DNA of 44,952 nt from Seison nebaliae (lineage: Eukaryota; Rotifera; Pararotatoria; Seisonacea; Seisonidae). The stretch is taken from contig JALJEE010001395.1 in the NCBI GenBank assembly GCA_023231475.1, positions 1 to 44,952 on the forward strand. Direction: 5' to 3'. Both the position numbers and the translations under genes were made by a program. The first letter of the stretch is position 1. Each line of letters begins with the position of its first letter. Shown piece by piece: positions 9,218-19,309 of this stretch. The notes under the pieces are model-generated. The model had not been told where the DNA came from. It worked only from the letters and a program-made list of their open reading frames with translations, and did not search any database.

Positions 9218-10851
9218 TCAAAAAATTTTCTTCATTGAAATTAAATAACGACAAATGTTTTTCTTCAATTTCTGTTCAACAATCGATCGAACTTCAAAAC
9301 CATATTTCTTATGGAACCTTTCGTAAACCGATGATGTTGTCACACTTCAATGGGAATCGGTTAAGAACAATAAATTATTTTAAATAAAACTCCAACTTTA
9401 ATGATGGATACCAGAAAACTAAATATCCGTCTAGCTTAATTAAAATTGAAGAAATTCGTAAAAAATTGTCAAAAAATTCTTCGACAGAATTCTTCCCATT
9501 TGCACTTTCTCTAACACCATAAGGAGCTTTTCGAAAAACAAGATGTTAAGCTAAAAAGCTTTTACTTATTAGAACTAACGATCAGTGATGATACCGTCAA
9601 AGAATGAAGAGAATCTGATAGTTTTATCTAAAGAGAAAACATTTGAACAGATTGAATCGACATAATTTGATAATAAATTATATTGTTCCATATTTCCTTT
9701 GATAACAGCTTTTCGACTTCTCCATTTTTCACCTTTCCTATTAGATTTTCCTCGTCCCACTAATAACGTCCAATTAAGATCAGAACCAAACACATAAGCA
9801 CCGAAATAAGCTGCTGCAACGATGATACTCCCAGATCCGACAAAGGGATCCAAAATTATATCGTTCTTTTTCACTTCTCCCATATTCACCATCATCATCG
9901 AGATCAAAGGAACCATGCTGGTATTAGCAATACAAATCCGATTTTTCAAAGTGAAATTTTCCACTGTTTTTCTTCCACCTTCGCAAATCTGTTCATTTCA
10001 TACTTGAACTAGAAGTGGAAAGAAGAAATGTGAGAGAAACCTTTTCGCCAAAAATATATTTCACTAGAACATTCCGATCATAAGGAGAATAACAAGCAAA
10101 CAAACAATATGTTCGACTTGCAGCCAACTTCAAATTTAATTTCCATTTTTCTGAATTCCAATTAAGAGCAATTAAAATTCGCTAAGGAAAAAATAAGATT
10201 TTTATAAGCCAATAATGTCAAAATTAAACTTCGATATCTCCAATTTTTTCATCTTGTGTTAATTTTCTGTTAATTGTATATAATAGTAATCGATAATCAG
10301 TTTCGTTCTCTGAATATGGCTGAAGGAAAACAGGAATGAAAAAGCTGAAAATTTGAATGAAAACCTTTTCATAATATTGACATGTTTTCAATTTATTCAA
10401 TAAATCTTCTTTCGTATCAGATATTTGAATATTTCTCAAACCATTTCTATACGGGAATAAGATAAAAGGATTATTTTTCAAAATGTTTGTGGATTTATAT
10501 TTGTAGCAGAATTCCAAGAGTTTATGTAATTTTTTTCATTGCACAAGTAAAAGATCAACCTTATAAAAACCGATCTATTGCACAAATTAATAAATTGTTT
10601 TTCATTTTCACATTCTATCTTATAAACAGATAAAGGGATCTGATATGTAAAGATGAGGAAGATGCAGATTAAAGAGTTCATTTTAACATTCTCATCAACT
10701 TCGCTTATACGAATTTCTTTCGGTTGGAATAATAGAACTGATATTGCGTCCAATTCCTGTCAGATATTTTCTTCCAGATTAAAACAAATAAGTTTTGCGT
10801 AACTTTCTTTCTGAAATTCTCATATTCGTTTGCTGTCTCTACAAGAAACAT
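9218..10851 (-). CDS. TRMT11: tRNA (guanine-N2)-methyltransferase catalytic subunit TRMT11
   Basis: Eight exons on the minus strand: 10851-10804, 10756-10545, 10446-10365, 10319-10230, 10181-10041, 9988-9580, 9526-9397 and 9344-9218, giving 412 aa. Family members make m2G10 in cytosolic tRNAs together with the activator TRMT112. The methyltransferase core has ILDPFVGSGSI (SAM loop), FGAYVFGSDL, and an IITDPPYG catalytic motif that is split by an intron exactly inside the first Pro codon. The N-terminal half shows the TRMT11-specific TQDEKI segment and an ENFTLKNRICIANTSM block. The end matches EQKL...LISMKK of the family. Six introns are 45-53 nt and one is 98 nt. The least certain parts are exon 1, the 98-nt intron and the possible 48-nt intron inside exon 2, which I read through. 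It shares a 195-bp divergent promoter region with MDH2. Confidence 0.88.
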
Positions 10852-11046
10852 TTTGATAATTCTCCTTATTACAAATATTATAAAGATCTCTATAAAGGTA
10901 TTATAAAAGACTCTTTTTTAAGAATTTATTTCTCCATTGATTTATTATTTTTTTTCTATAAAAAAAGATTAGAAACTTTCATTTAAAATTAGAATATTTA
11001 TTTTGAATTATTCGCTTATTTAATAGTGTATTGCCGAAAAAGAAAA

Positions 11047-12122
11047 ATGATCCTCAAACGCTCATTGAACATCGCTTTCCGCACTCTCTCCACCACATCA
11101 ATTAACTCCAATTTCCAGAAACTTAATGCAAAAGTGTCATTGTTGGGATCTGTTGGCGGCATTGGACAGCCAATGGCATTATTGTTGAAACAAAGTGGAT
11201 TGATTGAAAAATTGGCATTGTACGATATTGCTGGAACTGCAGGAGTCGCTGCTGATTTGAGTCATATTGAAACTAAAGCGAAAGTTCAGGGATTCACCGG
11301 TCTGAAAGAGTTACCCGAATGTTTAACAGGAAGTGATATCGTTGTAATACCAGCAGGTGTTCCTCGAAAACCAGGAATGACGAGAGATGATTTGTTTAAT
11401 ATTAATGCTTCAATCGTTGCACAATTAACTGATTATTGTGCACAACATTGTCCGAAAGCATTAATTGCAATTATTTCCAATCCAGTTAATTCAACTGTGC
11501 CGATTGCAGCAGAAATTATGAAACGACGAGGTGTTTATGATCCGAGGAAAATTCTGGGTGTTTCAACTTTAGATGTAGTTCGTGCAAATACATTCATAGC
11601 GGAAAAAAAACAATTTGAAGTTGGAAAAGTGAATGTGCCTGTGGTGGGTGGCCATTCGGGTAACACAATCATTCCTCTTCTCTCACAAACGTCCCCACGT
11701 TGCGAATTTACGAAAGATGAAGTCCAACAGTTGACGAAACGTATTCAAAATGCTGGTACAGAAGTCGTAGAAGCAAAAGCTGGAGCTGGTAGTGCTACGT
11801 TATCTATGGCATTCGCTGGCGCTCGATTTGTCTTTTCTCTTTTGGAAGCGTTGAATGATAAAGAAGGTATCATCGAATGTGCATATGTAGAATCGACAGA
11901 AACGGAAACCAAATATTTCGCCACTCCTTTACTTTTTGGAGTTAGACGATTTTAATTGTAAATTAATTTTAAATGATTTTCCAGAGAAATGGCGTTGAGA
12001 AAAGTTTGGGCATGGGAAAACTATCGGAATATGAAAATGATTTATTACAAAAAGCCCTGGGAGAATTATCAGGTAACATTAAGAAAGGAGAAGATTTTGT
12101 CAAAACATTCAAAACCGGATAA
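11047..12122 (+). CDS. MDH2: mitochondrial malate dehydrogenase
   Basis: Exons 11047-11940 and 11985-12122 are separated by a 44-nt intron with a GTTAGA donor, giving 343 aa. The first 30 or so residues are basic and Ser/Thr-rich, a mitochondrial presequence. The Rossmann fold has [10 protein letters not shown]. Substrate- and cofactor-binding motifs follow: [16 protein letters not shown] with the substrate arginines, [19 protein letters not shown] with the catalytic Asp, and [15 protein letters not shown] with the catalytic His. The second exon ends [11 protein letters not shown] as in animal MDH2. The enzyme interconverts malate and oxaloacetate with NAD in the TCA cycle. The ATG at 11047 gives the presequence; a pyrimidine-AG site (TTATTTAATAG) lies about 22 bp upstream. 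Confidence 0.96.
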
Positions 12123-12392
12123 ATTTATCAACAATAACTTCAATTAGTGACCAATTGAAAGATTATTTAGATTTTTTACCATTGGAAATTATGTGAAGGA
12201 TTTGACCGTTTAATTTTTGTGAATTGAGAAAAAGAGATAATTTTGTGAAAAACTTTCTGATGATTAAATGGAAAAAATAAATTAATCGATTCCTTCAGTA
12301 AAATCATTCTGTATTCTAATACATTTATTCTACATATCTATATTATACAGTCAATATTCTTTGAGAAATTTTTTTTTGTGCACTAAATAGTA

Positions 12393-13133
12393 TTATCTGT
12401 GACCTTGACGTATCTCCGGTTTTGTTTGCCTAGTATCACGTTTCTTATCTTTAAGTTGCTGACGAATTAATATTCTTTCACGCTCAACAGCCTTGATTTG
12501 TTTCCTTTCATAAGCAAATCCAATACTTCCTATAATTATATTCAAACCACTGATGACTATTGTTACGATAATGAATATATCAACTTTTTCTTTCTGTTGT
12601 GCCACTTCATGTGCATCGATCCATTTATTACACGTTTCTTTCGCATTTTTATCGCTGCAGAAAAGATGATCTACACCAATAAGTGGTTCATATCCACAAC
12701 ATGAATGATTCTCTTCAATTTTCCTAATCCATTGATACTCTGTGTCGTTGTTCAAATAATAATACGATGACGATCTCACGGATAAGAGTTTTGATAGTCG
12801 TTTTGTTTGTACTAGTCGACTTATGATTTCAGTGATCATGAATGCGAACTGTACGACAGACAGTGCAATAACAATGGGAAAATAATGATATTTCTTCTTT
12901 GCCGTGCAATATAGTAAGTAACAACCAGCACCGAGCAATATAGCGGCACGACATATTTCAGTTAATACCGAATTTTTATTATGATAAAAATATGAAATTC
13001 CTATTCTATCGTCATCTTTATGTATTCTTCCAACTGCATGAGCAATATTAAAACTTAATATGATGCATCCTAATACTATATTGCAAGCGCTAAAAATTGC
13101 TACCAAGATCCGGTAAACCACACCTTGTGTCAT
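12393..13133 (-). CDS. tetraspanin
   Basis: A single exon of 246 aa. Four hydrophobic segments lie near residues 8-30, 60-78, 83-103 and 184-208. A small first loop and a large second extracellular loop lie between them. The large loop carries the tetraspanin signature CCG (SCCGYEP) plus two further Cys (LFCSD, ETCNKW) to complete the disulphides, and possible N-glycosylation sites NDT and NHS. The C-terminal tail is basic. Tetraspanins organise membrane protein complexes; the specific orthologue cannot be told. It lies 103 bp downstream of the DNAL4 stop on the same strand, close enough for shared transcription. Confidence 0.8.
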   Translation of the reverse strand: MTQGVVYRILVAIFSACNIVLGCIILSFNIAHAVGRIHKDDDRIGISYFYHNKNSVLTEICRAAILLGAGCYLLYCTAKKKYHYFPIVIALSVVQFAFMITEIISRLVQTKRLSKLLSVRSSSYYYLNNDTEYQWIRKIEENHSCCGYEPLIGVDHLFCSDKNAKETCNKWIDAHEVAQQKEKVDIFIIVTIVISGLNIIIGSIGFAYERKQIKAVERERILIRQQLKDKKRDTRQTKPEIRQGHR

Positions 13134-13236
13134 TCTTCATATGTATATAAAAAGATGCGTTGAGAAATTTTATTGAATTCAAATAATTTCTATTTCGTAA
13201 CGGTTAGAAGTTTAATTTTCAATTAATCATCTTTTA

Positions 13237-13638
13237 TTAGGCGCACTTCCAAACAATAATTGCTTGTGTTCCACCGAAGAACATGTAGAGTATATTTTTT
13301 AAATCGTATGTTAATTCGAAACCAAATCCTTCTCCCACCACTACATGCCATGATGGCCCATATTTCTTGTCCATAGTTTCTTTAATAAATTTTGCTGCGT
13401 GCTTGGACAATACATTTCTCAGACACATAAAATTTAACTAACTTCATTATTTGTTGCAAATTTCTCACATGCTGTTACGCATAACTCCATTGTTTCAACC
13501 CGAATCTCTTCTATCATATCGCTGTGCTATGAAAAGTATCAAGTCTTAGGATTGTTATATTTTATAAAAAAAAACCTTAATGAGAGCATAACTAAATTTC
13601 TTGGTATCTTCGGCTTTCGCTTCACCTTCATTATCCAT
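13237..13638 (-). CDS. DNAL4: axonemal dynein light chain 4
   Basis: Exons 13638-13576, 13526-13443 and 13401-13237 give 103 aa, close to the usual 105. The introns are 49 and 41 nt. The body is nearly identical to DNAL4, with HSDMIEEIRVETMELCVTACE, then IKETMDKKYGPSWHVVVGEG and YMFFGGTQAIIVWKCA. This distinguishes it from general LC8 dynein light chains, which lack the METMELCVTACEKF-like block. Family role: a light chain of outer-arm axonemal dynein. An AATAAA overlaps the stop codon (TAATAAA), so the 3' end is very short. The tetraspanin gene follows. Confidence 0.93.
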
Positions 13639-14826
13639 GTTTTAATTGGATGATTTAAAATCGCTTTGTTTATCTCTTAGTTACTACAAGCATTGGGATA
13701 AAAAATTAATTATGCTATCAATCCATTCATAAACGTTAAAAAATTTGTTTAAAAATTCGTCTTAACTAAATCCGAAGTAAACAATCATTATTTACTAAAT
13801 TACTAACTAGAAATTACTAACTTGTAAGATGTTTGAATTAAAAGTATTCATATCACACATTATGATGTTTGGAAAATTTTTGACTAATTTTCTACATAGT
13901 TTACTAACAAATTTCTTGATCTGCTGTTTTAATAATAATAATATTTGTGAAATATGGTGACATTAAAAACTAGTTTTTACTTTAAACTTTTTTTCTAAAA
14001 AGTTTTTATTAGTGAAGTAGCTGGGATCAGAATTTATTTAATTCAACTTCTCTATTGATTCTTATATTGTTGAAACTCTGAAGAACGAATTGACTTCAGG
14101 GAGGAAGCTTATTATCGGAGGAGAGTTATCGATTATTAATATATGCGATTATTCGATTTATTAATAAAAAAAATATTAACAACAAATCCCCTCGGGGTAA
14201 ATAAAGGCGGAAGACGCATAGGATAAACGTCTATTTGACAAAAGTTATTAGTATTGAAAAAACACAAAATTTTGTCCGATTATTTTTGAGTAGAGCTGTA
14301 TATGTTCATTCTAAAAAAGGGGTTTGTTATGGAGATAATAAAAAAGGGATAAACATGGGATAATGGTACTTTAGTAATAATGTGTCTAATGGTGTCTTTA
14401 ATAATCGGGTCAATGATATATTGCTAATCGGCATTAGAGTATTATCCATTTTTTTATTAAGAATCTTAGAAATAAAATTTAGACCACCATGCTGTTATTA
14501 TTGCAATAACTGATTTTTGGAGATTGATTAGAGAATAAACATGTTATGTGTTACTTTAATATTAAATATAATGTGCTAATAAAATATTAACGTTGTAAGT
14601 TATAATCATGAAGATGATGTTAATCATTATTATTTGACATGATTTAAAAATGAGGATCAACTAAATTGCGTAACATAAAAAGTGTTAAGCGCCTTGACAT
14701 GGTTGTACATAAATGGATTGGATGAAATTGAATTGTTTATACTTTTATCTTTTAAATTTCCTTTTTACTTTCCTTACATTAATATTCCGTTGGAATATTT
14801 GGAATTAGACGTCACTAACATTCTTT
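13639..14826. other. AT-rich intergenic region
   Basis: No gene supported. At 14242-14303 there is a segment homologous, in reverse orientation, to the terminal part of the hAT element at 44262-44320. The rest is spacer with A/T runs. Confidence 0.5.
14242..14303. repeat. solo terminal fragment of the hAT element at 44.26 kb
   Basis: AATTTTGTCCGATTA at 14268 and the following TTTTTGAGTAGAGCTGTATA match the reverse complement of 44262-44296 at about 30 of 35 positions. The similarity continues inward through AAAGTTATTAG. No transposase is near, so this is a relic end or part of a non-autonomous derivative. Confidence 0.6.
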
Positions 14827-15430
14827 ATGCTCTTGTTTTTTTCTTTATTTTTCGTTTTTGCAATTACCAACCAAGCATTTGGAAATAGTTATGGTACTAG
14901 TGATAAACCTTCGAAAAAAATGACACAAGTAAAACATTACGTTAAAACCGATTAACTTACCTCAATTAAATATCAAATAAATTTTACTGTATATCCAGAT
15001 CCTACAACATACAAATGTTGTTGGTAGAACCTATGGAAGAAATCGACTCCGAAGTTTAACTATTAAACGTTGAATTATTCTAATGTGTTTTAGAAAAACG
15101 TGAATTAGGAACTGCGTTTGACAATATGGAAGTTACTCCTTTAATCACAATTCAAAGAACTTTTTCACTTCCACCGAGAACAAAACTTTCCAAATTTGAT
15201 CTTGGTCACCGTTTAGATGAGTTGAGTATCTCTCTTTCACACATGATTGAAAATGTAATACATATCATGACTTTCTTTTCAGCATATCCGCCGATAGTCG
15301 GAAATTAATTGAGGGACAAATGAGACAATCACGAAAATTGGAAGAAGTATTATTTCAACAAGATACAACAGCAACTCAAAAACCTGCTGGAATAAATATT
15401 GAACCTAAATTTGAAGTGAATGATACATGA
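14827..15430 (+). CDS. small secreted-like protein, family of two (copy 1), 143 aa
   Basis: Proposed exons 14827-14928, 14999-15053, 15094-15220 and 15283-15430. The introns are 70, 40 and 62 nt. The first exon encodes a very hydrophobic leader (MLLFFSLFFVFAITNQAFG), like a signal peptide. The body contains RELGTAFDNM, a Pro-rich basic stretch (FSLPPRTKLSKFD), a helical charged region and a tail with EPKFEVND. The protein at 17157-17531 shares ELGTAF/EFGTTL and the PKFE(V/I) tail in the same order, which supports both models. No known family recognised. The first two exons are the weakest part; exons 3 and 4 are better supported. Confidence 0.45.
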
Positions 15431-15481
15431 AAGTGCGTGAATTTGAAGTAAATAAAAATTTCATTAATTAATTTATAAGAG

Positions 15482-15790
15482 TTATTTATTATTATTTATT
15501 TATTAAAATTCCCGCCGGAATAAAGAAGAAAAAAAAATTTTATTGTCTCCGACATCAATTAAGCGTTGTAACTCCGCAAGAGATACTCGGTCTATTGGTA
15601 GAGATGATATCGGGTCGTATGACGAAATGAATATTGTGAAATAATCCATAATAACGGATAGTGTGAGAAAAGATGGAGTTGGAACGAAAGTAGTATGTAG
15701 CACTAGACTCCTGAGAATAGATAAACGAATTTTTAACGGAATAAATTTGGATTTTGCTATGAAACATTTAAATGAAACTATCCTTTACAT
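15482..15790 (-). pseudogene. LINE 3' terminal fragment, inverted copy
   Basis: Minus-strand reading gives FISSYDPISSLPIDR, SLAELQRLIDVGDN and FFSSLF before a stop, then GGCGGGAATTTTAATAAATA. The plus-strand copy ending at 16566 encodes FISTYDSTSTLPINR, SLDQLRLFIDTEDD and FFSLFF, then GACGGGAATTTTCACCAATAA. These are the same C-terminal end and 3' tail of one non-LTR element, here truncated at its 5' side near 15790 and inverted relative to its neighbour. Confidence 0.7.
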
Positions 15791-16566
15791 ATTCTCTTCC
15801 TTGATGCTACAAAGGCATTCGATTCCGTTAACGTTTCTTATGCTTTTGATTACCTTGTGTGTCAACTCGTCCCATATCCCATCCTCAGATTTCTCGCTCA
15901 TCTGTCCTGTAATTCCACTGGGTGTGTTGTTCACGATGACAGCTCCAGTACTGATTTCCAGATTAATTGAAGTCCGTCAAGGTACGATCCTTGGTCCATG
16001 GTTATTTGGTTTGGCTATCGACGGCGTCCTTCGCGAACTCGTCCTGTTAAAGATCCGTCTTTCACTATTACCTTTAGGAGCCTAGTGCTACCTTTGTATT
16101 CTTTGGAGATAATCTTTCTATGCTCTCATCGGTCTTTTCTGTCCTTGGACCGTGCTTATAATCGGCTCATTAGGAGAATGATCTGCTATTTTCATAGATG
16201 TAACCGTTGACTTCTTTTCGCCACTGTGAATAACCTACCACTTCCAATTATTCTATGTCGTCGTATTTTTTCACTCCCTGATAAATTTAACAATTTTGAC
16301 CTACTCTCTAGTCATACTTCCGATACCATCCTTTCCACACCCATTCCGTTTTCACATACACTGTCAGATACTACGGGTTATCTCCAAACATTTCTCTAAC
16401 CGATTTTTAAAATTTCATCTCAACATACGATTCCACCTCAACTCTACCTATTAACCGCGATTCCCTCGATCAATTACGCCTTTTTATTGATACAGAGGAT
16501 GACAATAATTTTTTTTCTCTTTTTTTCAAGTTTATCCTGACGGGAATTTTCACCAATAAATAATAA
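15791..16566 (+). pseudogene. LINE reverse transcriptase copy, 5'-truncated and frameshifted
   Basis: The plus strand opens with LFLDATKAFDSVNVSYAFDY, a reverse-transcriptase block with the catalytic Asp of the D-x-x-x-A-F-D box. After a frame change it continues with VRQGTILGPWLFGLAIDG (the RQG-x-LGP-x-LF box). Then come LVLPLYSLEIIFLC and HRSFLSLDRAYNRLIRR. The C-terminal block and 3' tail run to 16566. Several frameshifts and stops make it inactive. The same family is seen at 5.0-5.4 and 42.8-43.2 kb. Confidence 0.82.
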
Positions 16567-16580
16567 TATTTTTTTTTTTA

Positions 16581-16784
16581 TTATTCGGAATCCCCTCGGG
16601 ACAAAGAATATAGAAATTGAGAAATGTTAGCAAAATTATTTGACGATACAAGCTCACGACCACGAGGTAGTAACCCCACAAGATGAGGAGGTACAAAATC
16701 GTTGATGTTGAAATTCTGAAGCAGACTATTCATCGAAGAAATAGATGATGGGTAATCCATATCATAATCATAAAGAAAACTCAA
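16581..16784 (-). other. short open stretch, doubtful
   Basis: A minus-strand open frame of at most 67 codons (no good ATG at its start; the first internal ATG leaves about 59) lies between the LINE tail and the small membrane gene. The end has LSRGDSE, and the adjoining CCCCTCGGGA recurs as CCCCTCGGGG near 14187. It may be part of another element. I see no family. Confidence 0.15.
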
Positions 16785-16808
16785 ATATGATGTTTAAAAA
16801 GAATTTAT

Positions 16809-17152
16809 TTATTGTTGATTTTTATTAAGTTTATTAACAAGTTTCATAACATAATTATAATGTTCACGTATTTCCTTCGAATTTTCGGGTTTCCCAGTAT
16901 CATCCATTCGCGGTGTAATAATGATGTTGGTTCCTGGCTCAACACCTGAACAAAGAAAATATCGAAAACTTTAATGTAGAAATAACTTGTAATATCTGTT
17001 GGAACTTCATTGTAATCGGGATTAGCATCTTTTCCCTCATTAATGACGAACAATATGAATGTTGAAAGAAATAAAGTTGAGATAAACATAATAATAGTGG
17101 TCAAATCAAGTTTTGTTTCTTTTCTACTTTTCTCTTTATTTTTATCCGTCAT
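16809..17152 (-). CDS. small single-pass membrane protein, 100 aa
   Basis: Exons 17152-16987 and 16945-16809 are joined across a 41-nt intron with a GTTATT donor, giving 100 aa. The N-terminus is Lys/Glu-rich and cytosolic in character (MTDKNKEKSRKETK). One hydrophobic segment follows at about residues 19-38 (IIMFISTLFLSTFILFVI), then a polar C-terminal domain with TDITS, IIITPRMDD and a Lys/Asn helix. The positive N-side suggests a type II orientation. No family recognised. Its start codon lies only 4 bp from that of the plus-strand gene beginning at 17157. Confidence 0.6.
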
Positions 17153-17156
17153 TCGA

Positions 17157-17531
17157 ATGAAATCATTTCTAATTTTCCTCTTTAGCCCAATATTACAAGC
17201 CTTTCGCCTTAATCAAGAATTTGGGACGACATTGAAAATGATGCATTCACCTTCATTAGCCGACATACATGGTATGTTAGAGACGCCACCATTTCAAGAA
17301 CCTAATGAAGTAGATTTGATCGACGAAATTAAAGAATTTCAGTTCAATTTAAATTTAGCCGTTTAAAATATAAAATTTTATGCACAATATTTTAGAAAGC
17401 ATAAGGACTTGAGTAAAAATACAAAGAAAATAACTAATGTATTACAAGATAATGGTGAACATGAGAATAAAAAAAGAAAGAGAAAACTATCAAAAAGAAT
17501 TCGAGTACAACCCAAATTTGAAATTGATTGA
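17157..17531 (+). CDS. small secreted-like protein, family of two (copy 2), 106 aa
   Basis: Exons 17157-17341 and 17396-17531 are joined across a 54-nt intron (GTTCAA donor), giving 106 aa. A hydrophobic N-terminus (MKSFLIFLFSPILQAF) is followed by QEFGTTLKMM, an acidic helix (DLIDEIKEFQ), a Lys-rich segment (KKRKRKLSKR) and a VQPKFEID end. It shares motif order and tail with the protein at 14827-15430. Alternatively the first 35 bases are an intron end (TTTTCCTCTTTAG at 17181-17193) and the true first exon is further upstream or added by trans-splicing. That would explain the 4-bp distance to the opposite gene. Confidence 0.5.
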
Positions 17532-17842
17532 CTTGTTATAATAAGAATCGTTCGATCCTTAAATATAAACAATTATTAAAATTGTGTAAATGCAAGAATG
17601 AAATTTTATTCTATTTTCCAGATAACATAAGTTACTATACAGAATATATACTAACAAGGGAATGCTTCGCTCCTATTTCCTCTGAATAAGTACAAAAATT
17701 TAGACAATTTAATTTAGATGTTAAAAATAATACAGAACAAAATAGGATCTTCATTTTTTGCGTAAGAAAAAAATTGTGCAAAATAACTTATAAAATGCAT
17801 ATATGATCTATAAATACATTTATGATGATATGTATGTAAGTT

Positions 17843-19309
17843 TCAGGTTGTGTTCTTTCCACTTTTGGTAACCGTGGATTCAAGATTTAAACCAGAAATA
17901 TTTTCTATTACATCGTTAATTGGTTTTGTAGATAGCAATTCGTAATTTTCCTTTTCAATCTTTTCTAATACAACGGCCTCAACAATTTCGTTTTCAATCA
18001 TAACGCTGAAACGTTCAATGTCATCAATTTGAAATGATTGATCGTCGTTCATACAATACCATATTCCATCTTTGGAGATAACGGATAAAGAATGTACCCG
18101 ATGAGTATTTTCCATCAATTTTGTGTATAATTCTCCCTTATTCAATAATTCTCGACAAAGGCCATTGAATTGGTCTTCGTAATCAATTAGATATTTATTT
18201 AAAATTCTTGGAATGATACTATTGTTACGATGATGAATATAGTTCAGAGTTTTTTGACGAATGTTTTCAACACATTCAGTGATTTCTTTGTTCTTAGTGT
18301 AAGATATCGGAATCTCTTTGAGATTAATCTCAGCTTCATTGTATAAATTTATGGAGAGGGCTTTTAACTGATACTGACGATTTTGTTGTTCTATAGGGAA
18401 TGGATATAATAATATATTTCTATTTATTCTAGGAACTGTAAATAATTGTCGATTAAGGAAAATTGAGAAATCCGGGTATGGTAAATCATTATAATCTTCT
18501 AGAATCATAATTGTTAGAAATTCGACAAACATTAGATATGTACGGTCATGTAACTTTATGCCAGGTTCATATTCAAATCCCAAGTGAATAACTTCCACAT
18601 CATCGTAAGTGTATTTGATTTTGTGACTTATTGCTCCAATAGTCTCATCGCCAATAAAGTTAAGATAAGTTGGTAAGAACGGATGAATATCCAAATAATT
18701 ATGGACTCCCTTTACTGAAACAAATTCTACATTTAAAACTTTTAAATTGGGATAATAAATACTTAGAAATTTTTCTTCCAACACTTCTCGATAAACACCA
18801 TCAAGCAAATCAACAACTAGAACATGAAACCTAAATAATGGTGATGTATAAGTCGTCATCTGTTGATCAATTTCATCATATGGATATTTCCTATCAAATG
18901 TTAATTCTTTTTCTTTAATTGCTTTAAATAAACAATATTGACCACTAAGGCCATATTTACTTTGGTAAGTTATATTTTGATCTATTGTACATAGACCATC
19001 CACTAAAATGTTAGATAATATATTATTCTCAATTGGAGGAAGCAAATCTGTTTTATATTCAACAAATTCAAGTACTTTACTTCTCCCGTCATAAAACCGA
19101 TTTGAACATGCATTTCGTTTTTCTCGAACTATCTCCATTAACCATCTACTAGACATAATCAAACCAAATACAACATTTGTTCCGCATATACCTAACATGG
19201 CATCATTAAAAAAACCAGCTACTTTTTTGTTCGAATTATGCGCCATCAGTGAAAGAATATTTCGCCGATCTGCCATAAGTAATGGTTTATATGTTGGAAA
19301 TAAATCCAT
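17843..19309 (-). CDS. divergent USP-like (peptidase C19-like) protein, copy 1
   Basis: An intronless 488-aa ORF. No family is obvious at first sight, but the order of motifs follows ubiquitin-specific proteases. A Cys box (LGICGTNVVFGLIMSS, Cys42 with Asn at +3, as in NTCYxN) comes near the N-terminus. A FRFHVLVVDLL helix and a YQLKALSINLYN strand lie in the middle. Near the end, VHSLSVI...WYCMNDDQSF (His406, Asn421-Asp422) corresponds to the GHYxAxV...WxxFDD box. The canonical GLxNxGNTCY and GHY words are not conserved, so function as a deubiquitinase is inference only. The paralogue at 20050-21465 keeps Cys, His and NDD, which argues for selection on them. The start MDLF aligns with MDMI of the paralogue. 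Confidence 0.55.
   Translation of the reverse strand: MDLFPTYKPLLMADRRNILSLMAHNSNKKVAGFFNDAMLGICGTNVVFGLIMSSRWLMEIVREKRNACSNRFYDGRSKVLEFVEYKTDLLPPIENNILSNILVDGLCTIDQNITYQSKYGLSGQYCLFKAIKEKELTFDRKYPYDEIDQQMTTYTSPLFRFHVLVVDLLDGVYREVLEEKFLSIYYPNLKVLNVEFVSVKGVHNYLDIHPFLPTYLNFIGDETIGAISHKIKYTYDDVEVIHLGFEYEPGIKLHDRTYLMFVEFLTIMILEDYNDLPYPDFSIFLNRQLFTVPRINRNILLYPFPIEQQNRQYQLKALSINLYNEAEINLKEIPISYTKNKEITECVENIRQKTLNYIHHRNNSIIPRILNKYLIDYEDQFNGLCRELLNKGELYTKLMENTHRVHSLSVISKDGIWYCMNDDQSFQIDDIERFSVMIENEIVEAVVLEKIEKENYELLSTKPINDVIENISGLNLESTVTKSGKNTT

Noticed and set aside
10633..10680. A 48-nt intron inside TRMT11 exon 2 with a GTTAAA donor
   Set aside because: Reading through gives the same length as human TRMT11 between conserved blocks, so the intron is not needed, although it cannot be excluded.
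10795..10986. Plus-strand 63-codon frame between TRMT11 and MDH2
   Set aside because: Hydrophobic by composition, overlaps TRMT11 exon 1 on the other strand, and has no proper ATG-led protein character.
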